From: Dimargaris cristalligena
Taxonomy: Eukaryota > Kickxellomycota > Dimargaritomycetes > Dimargaritales > Dimargaritaceae
Direction: 5' to 3'
Length of the DNA stretch: 64,000 nucleotides
Assembly (NCBI GenBank): GCA_027576995.1
Contig: JANBQC010000018.1
Span: forward strand, 54,826-118,825
In this document: positions 22,501 to 35,980 of the stretch, one piece after another
Layout: every line of letters starts with the position of its first letter
Numbering within the stretch: position 1 is the stretch's first letter
Notes under the pieces: generated by a model
Told to the model about the DNA's origin: nothing
Database searches by the model: none
Seen by the model: the letters and a program-made list of their open reading frames with translations, nothing else
Translations under genes and position numbers: made by a program

Positions 22501-25500
22501 ATGTTCGCTAGTCCACCCCTACGCTGCGGCTGAGCAAGGACTCCTGGCTGATTTGGTCCAAACTCCGACCCTGGCCACCTGGGAGCCCATTCGGGCTACA
22601 CTGGCCCGGGCCGTGCCTACTTTGCACCATCTACGGTTCACCGCCCAGCTGGAGACTTTGGCCGCCCTAGAGGGGTTAGTGCGCGTCCTACTGGCCTTTT
22701 TGAAAATACTGGTCCTGACCATGTACCGGCCCGACTTACCCGGCGCATCTGGCCTCCTCATCCAGTGGCGGGACCTCAATCGGGCCGCGGACCCCCGTGA
22801 TGTGCTTCGTGCATTATACCCCTGCCTGCTTTACACCGAATGCCCAGCCGTTCCGGAGGCAGCCCTCGCCGTCCTTAATTTACTCCTCCCCCTGGCCCGA
22901 CGGAACCAACTGGAACTTACAATTCCCGATACCGTGGTGGACTCAGACCTTTATGCGGCAGAAATTCACCGCCTCCTGGCGTCCGAACCGGTGGAGGCCG
23001 ACCTAGCCCTCAAAGAGACCCTCGTGCAATACCTATGGGTTCAACAACAGACTAGCCCCACCCACGCCTTTTTACTGCTTACCGATCTACCCACCTATAG
23101 CTCGGGTGCTACGCAATGGGGTGCCCGCGCGCTCGTGCCCCTCTTGGTGGGCTGGCTGAAACGGCAGGCCGCTTTGCGCGACTCGGTACCGTCGCTGCTG
23201 CTGCACGTCCTAGCCCTAATTCAGCGGGCGTTAAACCCGAGTACTGGTATCCCAGTGATCCAGCGCTTGTTGCAGGCCGACACCGAGTTTTGGAAGGCCG
23301 TCCTTGACCTGGCCTTGTTTCGACCGACTCAGCCGGATAGTGCTTCCGATGCTGATATCGTGGCCGCCGAACAAAATGGCCCCCAGGAAGTGTACTACCA
23401 CCAGGTCTTAGCCCAAAAGTACGCACTAGCCCTTGTCACCTACATGATGCACGCGGGTCCGCTCCCCACCGCGGGGTCCGAGGGTGAGTCTATTACCGAC
23501 GGTCCCCTTACTCCCGTTCAAAAAACGATATTCGATCGGTTGGCCACTGGCCCGGCGGTTCTATCGGAAACCCAGGAACTCACCCGCGGAACTCCAACGG
23601 ATCCGGCGCTGGCCCAAAACCTGGCCCAATTGCCCGGCGAACTGTACGAACATTTCCAAATGGACCTATCGCGCTACCTGTCTCCGATTCGCCAGCGTCT
23701 GCCGGCCCTGTTCTGGTATAGTTCGCTGGGAGCCCAGCACGGCTATAACGTAGCCCTCGTCGCTGATAGCCTCGGCAAAGTCCACGCGGACCCCGCGGAC
23801 ATTGAGAAGGTGGCTGCCTTATTACAACGCGCGAATCACCAACGCTCCCGCTGTTTGGTGGAACAGGAGCGGGAAGTGGCATGGGGTACTCTATTGGTCT
23901 CGCCCCGCCTGTGGCAACAACTTCGGCGCTCGTCCGGTACTTCTGCGTCGTGCACGTCGTGTCAAATCACCGCCCTCCTGGTGGATCGCCTACTACACTT
24001 GGGTCCCTTGACCAATGACGAAATGGTGGTCAAGGCCTGCAACCTAAGTAAAATTATCATGACTGTATGTGCCCTGTGCCGGCTCCAGGCCGAACACCGG
24101 CCGGAATCCTGCGATTCGCCCGTACCGCTCTTGCAAAAATTGGCACCATTACTCAACGACCACCTGTCGGCCGCCCCGGAACCCATCGATACCCCCTATT
24201 TCTCCCCCGCCCTCTTGGTCCACCGTGCCTATTTGGCGGGCATATACGCCTGTCTGCTGACCCGCCAGGGCTGTCAGACCCTATCCGAGGAAGACCAGGA
24301 TATCGTAGCTAAGCAAGTTAGCCTGCTCCAGCCCTCTACCTGCGAATGGCTCAAGCGGATTTGCAGCGTCTATGAAGACGTCTTGGCCGGGTCTGAGATG
24401 AACGGCGCCATGTCCATTCCGACCACCACCGGCCCTGTTGTTGGGCTAGACGACTCCGCCGGCGCCCATGGGGTAGAATCCAGCTTTGGTAGCACACCCA
24501 GCGGAGTGGTGGATTTCGTCCTGACGACCTCATGCCTGCTGTTCCATGAGCTATTCCGCTCGCAGAACCATGCGCCCACCATCAGTTCCGTGGTGATTCT
24601 CCAGCAGCACCATATGTTCGCCTTCTTCGCCTACCAACTCACCCGCCCGCGTACCACGGGGGTCGTGCAGAATCTGATCGTTACCCTGTGGTCCCTCACC
24701 AACACCCGACATGCCGTCGAGCAACTGGTATCGCAACAGATTCTCCCTGCGCTGGAAAAATGCCCCCTGTGGTCGACCATGACCCCGCTGGACCGACCCG
24801 GTGAGTCGATTCCCCGGGTGGTCCACACCTTGGTCCTGTTGGTACTGTCCATCCTGACTAATGTGGTTCGCACGCTGGGTCAACATAGCATGGTACAGAT
24901 GCAAGTACTCGCAGTGCTCGAAAGCTTGTCACCCTATTTGGACCGGGTAATGGTTCAGCTCCAACAGGTGGAAACCATCCGTGGACCACCCCAGCCCTGG
25001 GATATCCACCAACTGGCCACCATCGAGAGTCTCGTTAAATTGGCCAATGCCGTAGCGGCCCATGGTCAGCAGTGGTCCCGGACCCTGTTGCCAACGATCG
25101 TGACCCCCATTCTGCTGCGGTACGTGTATTGGTTTTGCCGGCCCTCGCAATTGCGTATGGCCGACCCGTGGAATACCGGTGAGGTTGGCTTAACCGCCCC
25201 CGCAGCAGAACCCACCGAAGAGAATTCGGTCCAACCAGCGACCCAGACCCCGGCGGCGACTCCTCTGATGTCAAATCTCGCACCAACCATCTACTGCGAC
25301 CCCTCCCGCACACCTGTTTCCCTGGTTACCCTGTGCCTAACGGGGAGCGGCGACCCGGCTGCGGCCGTCGTCCTGGAACCGTACATGTCAGCAAGTGCTA
25401 CCTCCCCCCTCCATACCCCCGGCCCCGCGCAGCTTCAAACCTGCCTGGTTGGGCACGTACTCGATGTCATCCGGGGCACTTTATTCGCCCTGTTCGGGTT

Positions 25501-26182
25501 TACCCCCACCCTTCCCGACGTCGCCAATTTGCTAGCTGGGCGTGACCCTAATATCGGTCTGGAGGATACGTTCGGGCACCAGCTGCCGTGGTTGGAGCTC
25601 TCCATGAGCGTATCTAATACACACCTAACGCTGGGTACCCTCTTGGACCTGGTGTCGGAAATCCTCGCCACCCTAGAAAATACGACGGGTAGCAATAGTA
25701 ACGCCCCGCCGAACCCCGCCCTAAGTACGGTAGGGGTTGCCAATCTCTTTGGCAAACTTAAGTCGAACGCCTCGACGGGTGGTCCAGGTGCCTCCGCTTC
25801 GTCCGACTCTAAATCTGGCCAATCGCTACCCGCCCTTATGACGGATGTGCTGCAGCATGAACTCCTCTACATTTTGGCCCAAGTGACCCTCCAGGCCAAA
25901 CTGCCAAGTTCGGTCCGGTCCGCCCTCGCCAACGGAAACTACCACCATGCCGCGCCGTCCCATTTCCGCGATAACATCCTACCGTCCATCTCCCGCGAAA
26001 TCAGTCACTCGATCCGGCGTCTCGAAAAGGCCCTCGAACCCCAAGTGCAAGTTTTACCCAAAGCTACCGACAACTCATCGGCGGGTGTCCAGGCCCGTTC
26101 CCGTGCCGAATCATCCCTAGCGGGTTTGGCTAAACTATGTCAGCTATACCCCGATTTACTGCAAACTATAATTCGGAGTTAA
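19526..26182 (+). CDS. NUP192: Nup192/Nup205 inner-ring nucleoporin, two exons
   Basis: A 29-nt first exon (19526-19554, ATG in a CCACCATGG context) splices over a 267-bp intron to exon 2 (19822-26182). The junction rebuilds an Arg codon and gives 2,129 residues. The second exon opens SWRQLFIALEEASSEL, which resembles the Nup192/Nup205 N-terminus and would be lost if translation began inside exon 2. The protein is an all-helical solenoid. Conserved-looking stretches include HPYVAWDFFHHLLDYLL near residue 600 and the leucine-rich C-terminal third. Nup192 is a scaffold of the inner ring of the nuclear pore and binds Nic96/Nup93 and Nup53. A length just above 2,000 residues fits the animal Nup205 and exceeds the yeast protein. 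A Nup188-type paralogue is less likely but not excluded. Confidence 0.85.
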
Positions 26183-29100
26183 TACGGAGAGGGGTGGGGG
26201 AGATGCCTTTCTTAGACCATGTACTCTGTAGCGGCGGAATTCCAGTGGCTTGCTAGTAGGACAATGTTAAAGTGCTACCGAAACAAGACTTTAGCCATTG
26301 TATGACCGTCCACACTATTCACCCGTTTTTTTCAAGCAAACTACTCTAAGTATTCATTATTACACCCCATCAAATAACTAGGTATATTTTGCATCTACTT
26401 GGTTTACATATTTATTTACCTTTGCTATTATATTACACACTCGATCTTCCAGGGTTTCCCAGAATATTTTCAAATATATTATAATCGAGAAATCTATTTT
26501 CCGTTTAATGAAAGCACAATGCTTGTGGAGGAAAATGGTGTGAGTGGGATGGTATGATTGCGAAACAGGGCCTGTGTCCGGCGTCTTGATCCGATCTTTC
26601 CGTAAATCGGTCTCGTAAATGGATACATTCGGCCATCGGTGTTCTAGTAATCACCACAGAAAGCAGGTTGTAGTTGGATATTACTGCAAAGTGTGGAAAG
26701 GCGAAACACTCACCAATACTACTGACCTACTCCTCCCCATTTCCCAAGTGATAAAAACCGACAATCCTTATTTTGCCAACCATTCAGTTACGTTACAGAC
26801 TATGTCAGCTAATATTTTGGCCGACTGAAGGCCGAGTGTCCCCTAACCTCTTCACAAATCATTTAATATCATTACCTGAGTTCGAATCATCCTGCAGTCT
26901 ACTTATTAACATTTATCCGCGGATTGTCTTGCTGCATTTTCTATGTTCATTTTGATAAAGCAATGTCCATTAATAACATAATGGCTGGTTCTTCCCGCCT
27001 ATCGCCCGACTCGCCTTTCAGAGCCCGCCTTGCCCCATCAGTCCCCGAAAACGCAGCAATTGGGCCAGATCCCCCGTTGGGACTTGCGTTACCTCGGCTT
27101 GGGGGCGTATTATACAAGGGCAATGTATCACCAGGGCTTGATAGTACACATGTGGTGAAAGGACGACAATAGTTATGACAACCTCTTAGTGAACTAAATT
27201 CTATTAATATGGGAGAAGTTCATTCAGGCTGTATAACGAAAAATCCATTGGATGCGGCCAATATTACTGGTTAAAAGGTATTCTCACATATTCACCAATA
27301 CACGAATTATGTAAAACCTTATACAGCTGGTTTGAATTTATTCCATATAAACGGTCATGTGAGGGACCATAAAAAAACGTATACATATGGGTGGAATTCA
27401 GTGCAGCTGTATAAGGTTTTGGATGATACGCGTATGGGAAAATATATGAGAGACCCATTATTAGCTAGTAGTTTTTGCCTCGTCCAACTGATTTATCGTT
27501 ATACAGCCTGGTTGAACCTTTCCCATATGAAAGTAGTGCAAACTATAAATTGAAAAAGAAAGCACATCTGGCGTGGGTTGTAACCAGATTTCACAAGATA
27601 AACGAAAAATTGAGCAATAAAAGGAAAGGTAGCAAGGGGAGCGGGAGGCTCTTCTGCCTTGCTTTATTAGAATTATATCCAGTTCTAGGTTTGAGAGTAC
27701 TCCTGGTCCTGTACCCGATAGAAGACCGGCTGTGTAGCTGCTTGGAGAGTTGCCAATGGAGAAATGGGGAATAATATTGCAGAGCTACTTTACAATGTTT
27801 TATTATGATGGATATAAAAAGTCGACTGAATGATTTGGTAATGGAAAAAGCTGAAGTATGACGGAATCTCCGCAGTCTGGTTTATTGAAATAATTTACTA
27901 ATCATATGAATGTAATTAATTTTATAGAACAATGTTGAAAATAGGTGTCGAAAGGGTACTCCCCTTAACGTGCGGTAAGACTGGGTATATGTGTAAAAAA
28001 ATGGCGTGCGATAGTCACTCATACGTATGGTATTCCACACTAGAGCATTTGAAGGCAAAGTAATTTTGCGTCCTTTTAGTATAGTCAAGCTTCAAAGAGG
28101 CGGCAGAAAGCCCCCGAAATCGCCCCATAGCTATTGATACAAGGCATTGTGGACTTCCCCATTATATGTACGGCATATTTCAGCCCATTTTGGGCCACTA
28201 GTTGAATAAAATGCAGTTAAAGGGTCCGCCATTATAAAAATGGGGGAGCATCCCTCACACTTAGTAGGTGTACAATTCAGAATATAGAAAGCTATCTAAG
28301 ATGTACTACATCCCCGGCTCACTGAAGAATAGTCAGAGCCAGGAATGAATGACCGCCCTACTAAACTGCGGGAAAGTCTCCAAGAGCTACCAGGCCGAAT
28401 TCGTCATAAATTCGGCCTCCCTCTGAAGGGTGTAATGGCGCCCTTGGGTCGGTTGGGTTATAATCCCTCGCTATCATATGCATGGGATTACAAATAATGC
28501 CTTGTTGAAGGCGAATACTGTTCTTTGATGTCCACATTTCTGCAGAGAATAGCCCGTGTAATTTGGTACAGGCAGCCGGGGCGGGGTAGGGTTGGAAATA
28601 GAGTATGGAGAAAGAGAGATGTGCAAAATATGGTGCTTGAAAGAAATTAGTGTCTGGCTGATAGAAGGGTTAGAAATTTTGACAGAAAAGTTGGATAATA
28701 AATTAGCAGGGGAGTTCCCTTGCATATTTATACCTGGTTTTGTTGGTGATGATATTAATACGACTCTTCATAATATGTTATTTCACACCGTTTAGACACT
28801 GGTATCTGGGGTAAGGCAAAGTCATTGTTCCGTATTCATTGATATCCCTCATTCTATCCAATACATTGTGCGGGTTGTATAATATTCCATTGTTTTTATA
28901 TATATATAAGAAAAACAGTAATGAATTTGTACAACACGCTTCCGATTTCCTACCTTTTTTTCCAAGGAGTAGATTTCATACCTGTATTAGTGACTAAGTT
29001 ACTACATGCCCCCCCCAATGCCTATCGGGACATATAATGAATTTAGCACTAACAATAAACCACCAACTGGCCTAGTGAACAATGCCTGTGCCGGTGTGAT

Positions 29101-31067
29101 CGCAGACCGAGTGACCGGCTTTCACCAATATGATTTCCAGCTTCAATGACCGCCGCCCATCTTCGAAGGGTGAAGCCTACCAAGTTCAGGATCTTTTCCG
29201 CAAGTACACAGGCCGGAAGGTTCTGATAGCCACCAATGCACAGTGGTACTAGACCATGCAGTGCACTGAACACTTAGAAGCCTGATACCATTGGCAAGAC
29301 ACATAAACACCATTGGTTGGTAGTGAAGATGGTCGAAATGCCCCGGCCTGGTGGTGTCTACCAGCACCCCCTTCCCAGATATCTGAATGTTTATGTAAGC
29401 AGTGTTCAACTAGCGGGAGGATAGTGGCAAGATGACAGTGAAATTGTGGGCTGACATGGGTATGCTTATCTGACTATAAAGATTATATGGGAACTGTCAA
29501 TACCATTATTCTTGATGGAGAGCTTCCAATATCTTAAATCTGAAGGTGATTTTCCTGGCATGGCTGTGCTAAACAGTCATATTTTCCTTTGTCCAGTATG
29601 TGGTTTTCCCTGCCGCCCAATACTATAGCATCCTAGTACCTTTAAAACAATAAAATCAAGTGATAACTGCGCTCGTATTAAACCATACTGTAGGACCGGT
29701 CGGTTGATCCGTTAAATGTCTTTCTTGGCTGTCAGTATAATAAGTATACCGTTATATAAGTATATATTCCAAAACTAATGGAGGTACCACCTTTCAGGCC
29801 ATCAATATCTGTCAGTTGGAAAACTTCTTAGCTATAAGCAGTGCTGTCATTCAAGTCCCTTGTTATTAACTAATTGCATCCAGATTACAAGTTATCCCAC
29901 GGTATAGCTCCTTTGTTGAGGTTAGGGCAAACCAAGCCTGCTCCCACTGATCAAAATTTAGACCTCATTCAGTTTCCACCTGGGCGGTTAAATCGGTAGA
30001 AGGACCACCACCATACTCCCAAAGCCAAGATTTTTTTTATGATCTTTGTTTAACGCCGTTTCCCCAATTCTCACCTAATTTGCTGCTTTTCCTTTGAAGC
30101 CCTCATATTTGAAACCAATGACCGCTCATTTCATATTTTTTCCGGTACAAAGTTCTTGGCCTTTAGATGGATTAAAGACCTTAGAAATGGTCTCTCGACT
30201 AATGACCCCATTCTCTAGAATATCTAACCACGCTACACCTGGTTTTATATCCCTATTCTTGAAGATGGCGAGTTAGTGTTGAAAGCCCGCTCCCTGTCTG
30301 ATAACCCCCTCCCGGAATCGGATAACTAGAGCTGTAGCAAACCCAATCACTTCTTATACGTGGCCCATAATATATGGCTTCCACGAGACTGTCACATAAT
30401 TGATGTATGAGTATTGTAATCTTGCATGGATCGCTTGTGGTTGGGGCCGGGTATTTTGGTCATGGTGATTACTTGGTGACAGAGAGTCATATGTATCGAG
30501 TAAATACCTAGCTACCTAACTTTTCGTTTAAAACCTCAATGAAAATAATGTTTTAATACTTAAAATGGCTTATTGGGACAGGTGTGGAGGTGCTTCAATT
30601 CCAACCAGTGGCCTACCTAGTGCCAGTGCCTCAAAATCCACACCAGCCCGGACAGTAGATATGGCTCTGGTTTAGATGGTCTAGGTGGAGGCGCTACTGG
30701 TATCTGTTCACCATCGTCCTATGTTGCGCAGAGTGTGAAGAGGAACAGTCGCTCGATCGATACTATAGCAAAAGTCCTAGATGGTTTGTCAGCACACTAG
30801 GTCATGAACATATATATATATATATATGCCCAGGCTGAATCTGCATCTAGTCGACTACCCTATCCATTGCAGTCAATCTACCCCTTCCCCCATATTCCTA
30901 CTGCATGACGTTCCGTCTCCTTCTGGAACGGGTTCTCCATAGCCTTAGTCTTTCCTACCTTCACCCAGCCGGAAACCCCTAAACTGCTTCTCCCTTTACC
31001 CTTCCTTATTCCTACCCCATTCTGTATACTTTCTATTTCTTTACTATCCCCCCTCCCGCCAGTCCCC
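26183..31067. other. 4.9-kb gene-poor intergenic region
   Basis: Between NUP192 and the PLAA gene no complete gene can be supported. It contains the palindromic element at 27207-27528 and a TA run at about 30811-30827. Protein-like scraps occur at about 29050-29400 (minus, two frames that together read continuously) and about 30091-30216 (plus, contains FEALIFETNDRSFHIFSG). Neither has a start, splice sites or a known domain, so they may be remnants of decayed genes. Confidence 0.45.
27207..27528. repeat. imperfect palindrome (foldback/MITE-like element)
   Basis: The two halves are inverted copies of about 145 nt separated by about 24 nt (27354-27377). The left arm begins ATATGGGAGAAGTTCA. 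The reverse complement of the right arm begins ATATGGGAAAGGTTCA, and both continue through GGCTGTATAACGA, ACTGG/ACTAG, TATTCTC, AAAACCTTATACAGCTG and TTCCATAT/TTCCACCCATAT. Identity is roughly 70 percent by eye. A third copy of one arm lies at 9661-9796. There is no coding capacity. The structure fits a non-autonomous foldback transposon or a region encoding a long RNA hairpin. Confidence 0.75.
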
Positions 31068-34000
31068 ATGTCAGTGAAGCCCTACCAGTTGTCCGCCACC
31101 CTAGTGGGCCATGACTCCGATGTAAGTGTCCATGGTCACCTCCATGATGGCTACTCCTAAACTGCAGGGAATAGTATAGACAGGCCACCCTCGCAATGGG
31201 TCGCCCGATGCCTCGACCCGACCCGCCAATATATCTAAACCATTTACCCACATTGCCCTATTCCCTCCATCTCATAATGGCGTCCTTTTCCATTGGCACA
31301 TGCCCGTTACCAGGTGCGTGCCGTCCTGAGCCCCCACCCCGAGGAGCTATACACAGCGTCGCGGGACCTCACCACCCGACGTTGGAACAAAACCAACTCC
31401 AACCCTTCGCCGAACTCGCCTACCTTTGGCTATGAGACCACTGCTGTGTACTTGGGCCATACCCGCTATGTTAACTCTCTGGCCTATATTGGCCCCAGTG
31501 CCCAATACCCCAAGGGGCTTATATTGACTGGGGGGAGTGATAAAACCATCCTGGTGTTCGACGCAACTGGTATTGAGCATGGTATTTCCGACCCGCTGTT
31601 CACCCTCAAGGGCCACTCCGATAATGTATGCTGCATGACTGTGGCCCCCAATGGCGATCTGATTTCCGGGTCCTGGGACAGCACCGCCAAGGTCTGGCGC
31701 AATTGGCAATGTGTCTACGATCTGGTGGGTCACCAGTATGCCGTCTGGGCTGTTCAGGGCCTCTCCGACGGCACCATCCTAACGGGTAAGTATTTCGTTA
31801 ATTAATTTTCACCCTCATCTGTGCTACCCTCGCTGGAGCATCACTGCGTGTCTTTATGCCATTGGCAATTTCGGATGGCTTGCTAACTACCGCCGGTTCT
31901 TTCATTATGACACACGGTACCACGGCATCATTTTTGTCGGAACAGGTGCCGCCGATACCCTCATCAAACGGTGGCAGAATGATCGCTGTATCGGTGTTTT
32001 CCGTGGCCATACCGAGAGTGTTCGGGGTTTGGTCGTACTCCCCACTACCGGTACGGACCCAACTGATACCCGGTTTGCCTCTTGTTCCAATGACGGTACC
32101 TTGCGGGTATGGGGTCTTGACGGGAGCTGTCTACAGGTACTTTCCGATCATACCTCCTTTGTGTACACCATGTGCCTTCTGCCCACTGGTGAGCTGGTAT
32201 CAGGCGGGGAAGACCGCAGTATCAAGATCTGGTCAGATGGCCAATGCGTCCAAACATTCGTATTGCCCGCGCAGTCAATCTGGTCCGTGGCCGCCTCACC
32301 CAATGGCGATATTGTTGTGGGGACCAGCAATAAAGAGGCCCACGTCTTTACCCGCTCCGCCGAGCGCGTTGCCCCCGCCGCCGTAATGACCCAGTACGAG
32401 GAGCAGCTCGCCCAGTTTACAGTGGCTGCCCCCGCCGGAAATGTCTCGGACCAAAAATTGGCTAGCCCCGAAGCACTTCAACAGCCTGGCGCCAAAGACC
32501 AGCAAGTGATTATGGTCAAGAACCCGACGAGCGGGGCCGTAATGGCCCACCAATGGGATCAAGCTAGTCAAAAATGGTCCACTGTTGGTACTGTGGTGGA
32601 TGCCATTGAAGAGAACCGTCGGCAGCTCCACGAGGGCAAAGAGTACGACTACGTGTTCACCGTCGACGTCCAGGAGGGTAGGCCGCCCCTCAAGCTGCCC
32701 TACAATCGCGGCGAGAATGTATATACCGTGGCTCAGCAGTTTTTGACTCGCAACATGCTTCCCCAGGACTACCTGGACCAGGTGGCCCAGTTCATCACTA
32801 CCAATGCCGGAGAAGCAAATACCACCCAGTCGGCGGGGGCTAGCGATGCCCAGACTTATGTGGACCCATTCACGGGCGCATCTCGGTATATGCCCGGGGG
32901 CAGCACCCCAACAGGAACATCGTCGCTGAGACACGATCCATTTACTGGGGGTTCCCGCTACCAACCTGGAGACGCCACCTCTACCACTTCACCTGGGTTC
33001 CCGGTCCAGTCGGCCTTTGTGCTGATGAAGCAATGTAATCTACCTGCAGTGGTAAACAAACTGAAGGAATTTAACGCCGAGTTAGCCAAGGTTAGTATGG
33101 TCTATGTAACTATATCACGTAGATAACTGGCTGCATTTAATTTTATAATCTAGCAACGGGAACAAATAATAGGTGTACCGACGGTTTTCGTGTATATCCA
33201 TAGTCCTTGACGTTTCCTGCTAAGTTACCAGCATGTACACTGTCCACCCGCTATAACAATATCTTCCTAACCCAATGTGTACTGTTTCTTCCTTTTGTAC
33301 TATACAGATAAGCCATCCCTATGCCCTGTCGGATTTGCAATTGGCCTCGATTGATGAATTGCAACGCTCTTTGGAAACCCCGTCCTCCATGGCCGACCCT
33401 ATCACCGCGCAATACTTTACCCTATTGGCTTCCATCGCCACCCAATGGCCGTTTGAGAAACGCTTCCCAGCCCTGGATCTTCTTCGGATGCTTGCATGCT
33501 GCACCTCTCTGGACACCATCCGCTATACCGGGCCCGATCCCCACCCTAATGCTAATGCGGTTGATGTAGCCCTCTTTTCGGCCGGCTTGATACCACCCAA
33601 TACCACAGCGAATCCCTTTACGCGGGCCCACCTTAACCAATTTATGCTGGCGTTGCGACTCCTGGTTAACCTCTTTGCCCATCCTAAAACCGACGCACTC
33701 CACCTGGTCTGGAACCGCAAAGACCAACTCCTGGACCAAATTATTAACTGGTGGGTCCAAGCCACTGCGTCTGACGTGGTGGGTCTCGGAGTCAATGGAG
33801 GGAGTGCCCTCCACCCGTGTCGACTGGCCCTAGCCACCCTCTTACTTAATCTCACCGTCTACCAAACTACGCTCTCGCCTTCCTCCGCTGACGATGAGGA
33901 AGAGTACCCCACCCAGTTAATGGCATGGACCATCGAACTACTTACGGGTGGTACTACGGAAGCGGGGTCGCTAATCAAACTTCGTGCTAGTGCTGGTGGC

Positions 34001-34198
34001 ACGCAGGCCGGGCCCCTGGTGGAAACGATCCGCCGTGGTCTGACCACTCTAGGCACCCTTCTAAGCCGCTACCCTAAGTCCCTTCAACCTGTTGCTAAGC
34101 TGTTCAACCTCAAGGATATTTGTAATCAACTCGCCAATCATCCAGTGGATAGCGTGGCCCAGACCGCGCGGGATTTGCAACGCTCGTTTGAGTTGTGA
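31068..34198 (+). CDS. DOA1: Doa1/Ufd3/PLAA-type WD40-PFU-PUL protein, four exons
   Basis: Exons 31068-31121, 31314-31785, 31946-33090 and 33308-34198 join in frame (2,562 nt, 853 residues). Donors are GTAAGT or GTTAGT. The N-terminal WD40 propeller begins MSVKPYQLSATLVGH and shows repeats such as LVGHQYAVWAV, SWDSTAKVW and GHTESVRGL. The third exon junction rebuilds LTGAADTLIKRW. A PFU ubiquitin-binding domain follows at about residues 405-475 (VFTVDVQEGRPPLKLPYN, then AQQFLTRNMLPQDYLDQVAQFI). Next are two copies of a DPFTGxSRY-type motif and a helical PUL domain from about 535 to the end. The family recruits Cdc48/p97 to ubiquitinated proteins and maintains ubiquitin levels in the cytosol and nucleus. 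Confidence 0.95.
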
Positions 34199-35980
34199 TT
34201 TTTTAAAAACACTACAAATCGGGCTAGCTAAGTGGGTTTGCTTCAAACGATGCTTAGGCAAGAAACACGCATTTATATTTTTACTATTTGACATGAGAAC
34301 TACAATGAACCCCATTATAATTGATAAGGAGTATGCGGGTGAGAGTGGTACTTAACCAAAGCATAGTAAAAATATACTAAGATAGGCCTGAAATGCGATG
34401 GAGGGTGTGCCTGGCCATTACAGACTGTAAATACCCCGAAGTGCAGGAACTGAGGTCTAAATTATACAGTAGTTCATATAAGTTATCTAGCGGATGTAAC
34501 TGGGGACAAGGCGCACTAACTTTACAACAATTGCGACCGTTTTTGGAGACTAGGCCGGGCTGGATTACCATTATCCGAAATAATGGACCTTGGCACATCC
34601 CTAGAATATAAAAAGCTTCTTCCAGAACTATCGGGCTTCGGTTTGAAACGGCTTGTAACACCGTTGGATCATTCATTTCTTAGCATTTTCCACCCAGCTA
34701 TGGCACCGTAAATTCCACCAGCACGCCGGTCATAAGATGCATATCAGCAGGCTCATCCGCAAGACTCGCCAGGAGCCGACGACCACTTTTCTATGAACCG
34801 CCAGGTTTATGGTTTCATTGAAGCCCCCTTCCAGCCTCAACGCCGTGCCTCTTTAGCGCCTTCCTTAGTTCAGGCACGCGCCCAGTGTCACTCCGAAAAT
34901 TTGACTATTGGTATGAAATAGGCGGACCTACCTCCTCCCTCCCGCCCGTCAGCAAGGGGCAATTGGCCAGTTGGTGTTACATACCAGAGAATAAGAAAGG
35001 TCCATTGAGCAACCTCATCCCTAGTAATTACTCTATAGAGAAAGGTAACACCATGCCTGACCAGTGGTAAGTGGTTCAAGAATAGCCCTTTTGAGCATTG
35101 CTACCTCATTCTCCCCCCTCGCCTCCGACCATCTCCCCAGTTCATATCAGCCTTGCTGAAAAAGAGTGGGTTTCGCAAGGGTTTAGGTGCCCCCTCCCCG
35201 TCCAAGCGGCTTTGATGAGTATTATTATTGTATAGTTAGATCTGTCGATGATGAGGTGAGGTGTGGCACCGGGCAGGTAGATCGGGCTGCCGGGGAGTGG
35301 NNNNNNNNNNGCCGCCCCCTCCCCGTCCACCCGGCACTCAAGCGTATTCCTAATAGATATATATATATATATATAAAGAATGAAATATAGGCACCAAGCA
35401 GTAAAAACGGGATAACCCAAATTGGGGGAAGGAGGTAAGCTCCACCAAAAGAACTGGTGGGGATAGGGGGGGCAATCCATCTGGAATATAGACAATGTTC
35501 GTGTGACGGGCGCAGCTCCACTAAACCACCAAACGGATCAAATCGATGACTATATTGACCATGGTGGGAATGGTGACTTGAGGATGGCGGAAATAGGGTA
35601 ACCCACCTGGGCTGTAAGCCGTTGGGCATTGGGCAATGAATAGTCGTCAATCTAGAAACTCGACATGGAAGTGCCATTTTAATTATACCCTTGACGAAAC
35701 TTAATGTTGGGATAGTTAACGGGTAGTATACTGTAAGCTATGGGGGAGGGGAAAGGTGTTAATATTCGAGCAGAGTACTCGATGGACTGGACCCGCCCAT
35801 TCAAACTACCAAGTATTGAACGTATTTAAGCGGATGAGTGTCCGCATACTCGTACATTAAGCCATCATTATATTTCATCTACTAACATTTATATCACCAC
35901 TGTATTGACCCGGGGAGATTTATTGTCTGTCCTTTTTAACCACTCCCTACCCCACCGCCCCTAAGCAAGAGCTATTCACC
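34199..35980. other. intergenic with assembly gap
   Basis: 1.8 kb between PLAA and the third secreted-family gene. No coding frame is supported. It contains the N run at 35301-35310, a TA microsatellite at about 35356-35375 and a 16-bp direct repeat (GCCCCCTCCCCGTCCA) at 35189-35204 and 35314-35329 that brackets the gap. The 40 bp before the next ATG are C-rich and may be leader. Confidence 0.5.
35301..35310. other. assembly gap (10 N)
   Basis: Ten undetermined bases. Ten is a placeholder length used by some assemblers, so the true gap size may differ. No gene model crosses it. Confidence 0.95.

Noticed and set aside
19931..26182. NUP192 starting at the TTG of the long frame
   Set aside because: The conserved N-terminus lies further upstream in the same exon and needs the 29-nt first exon with its ATG.
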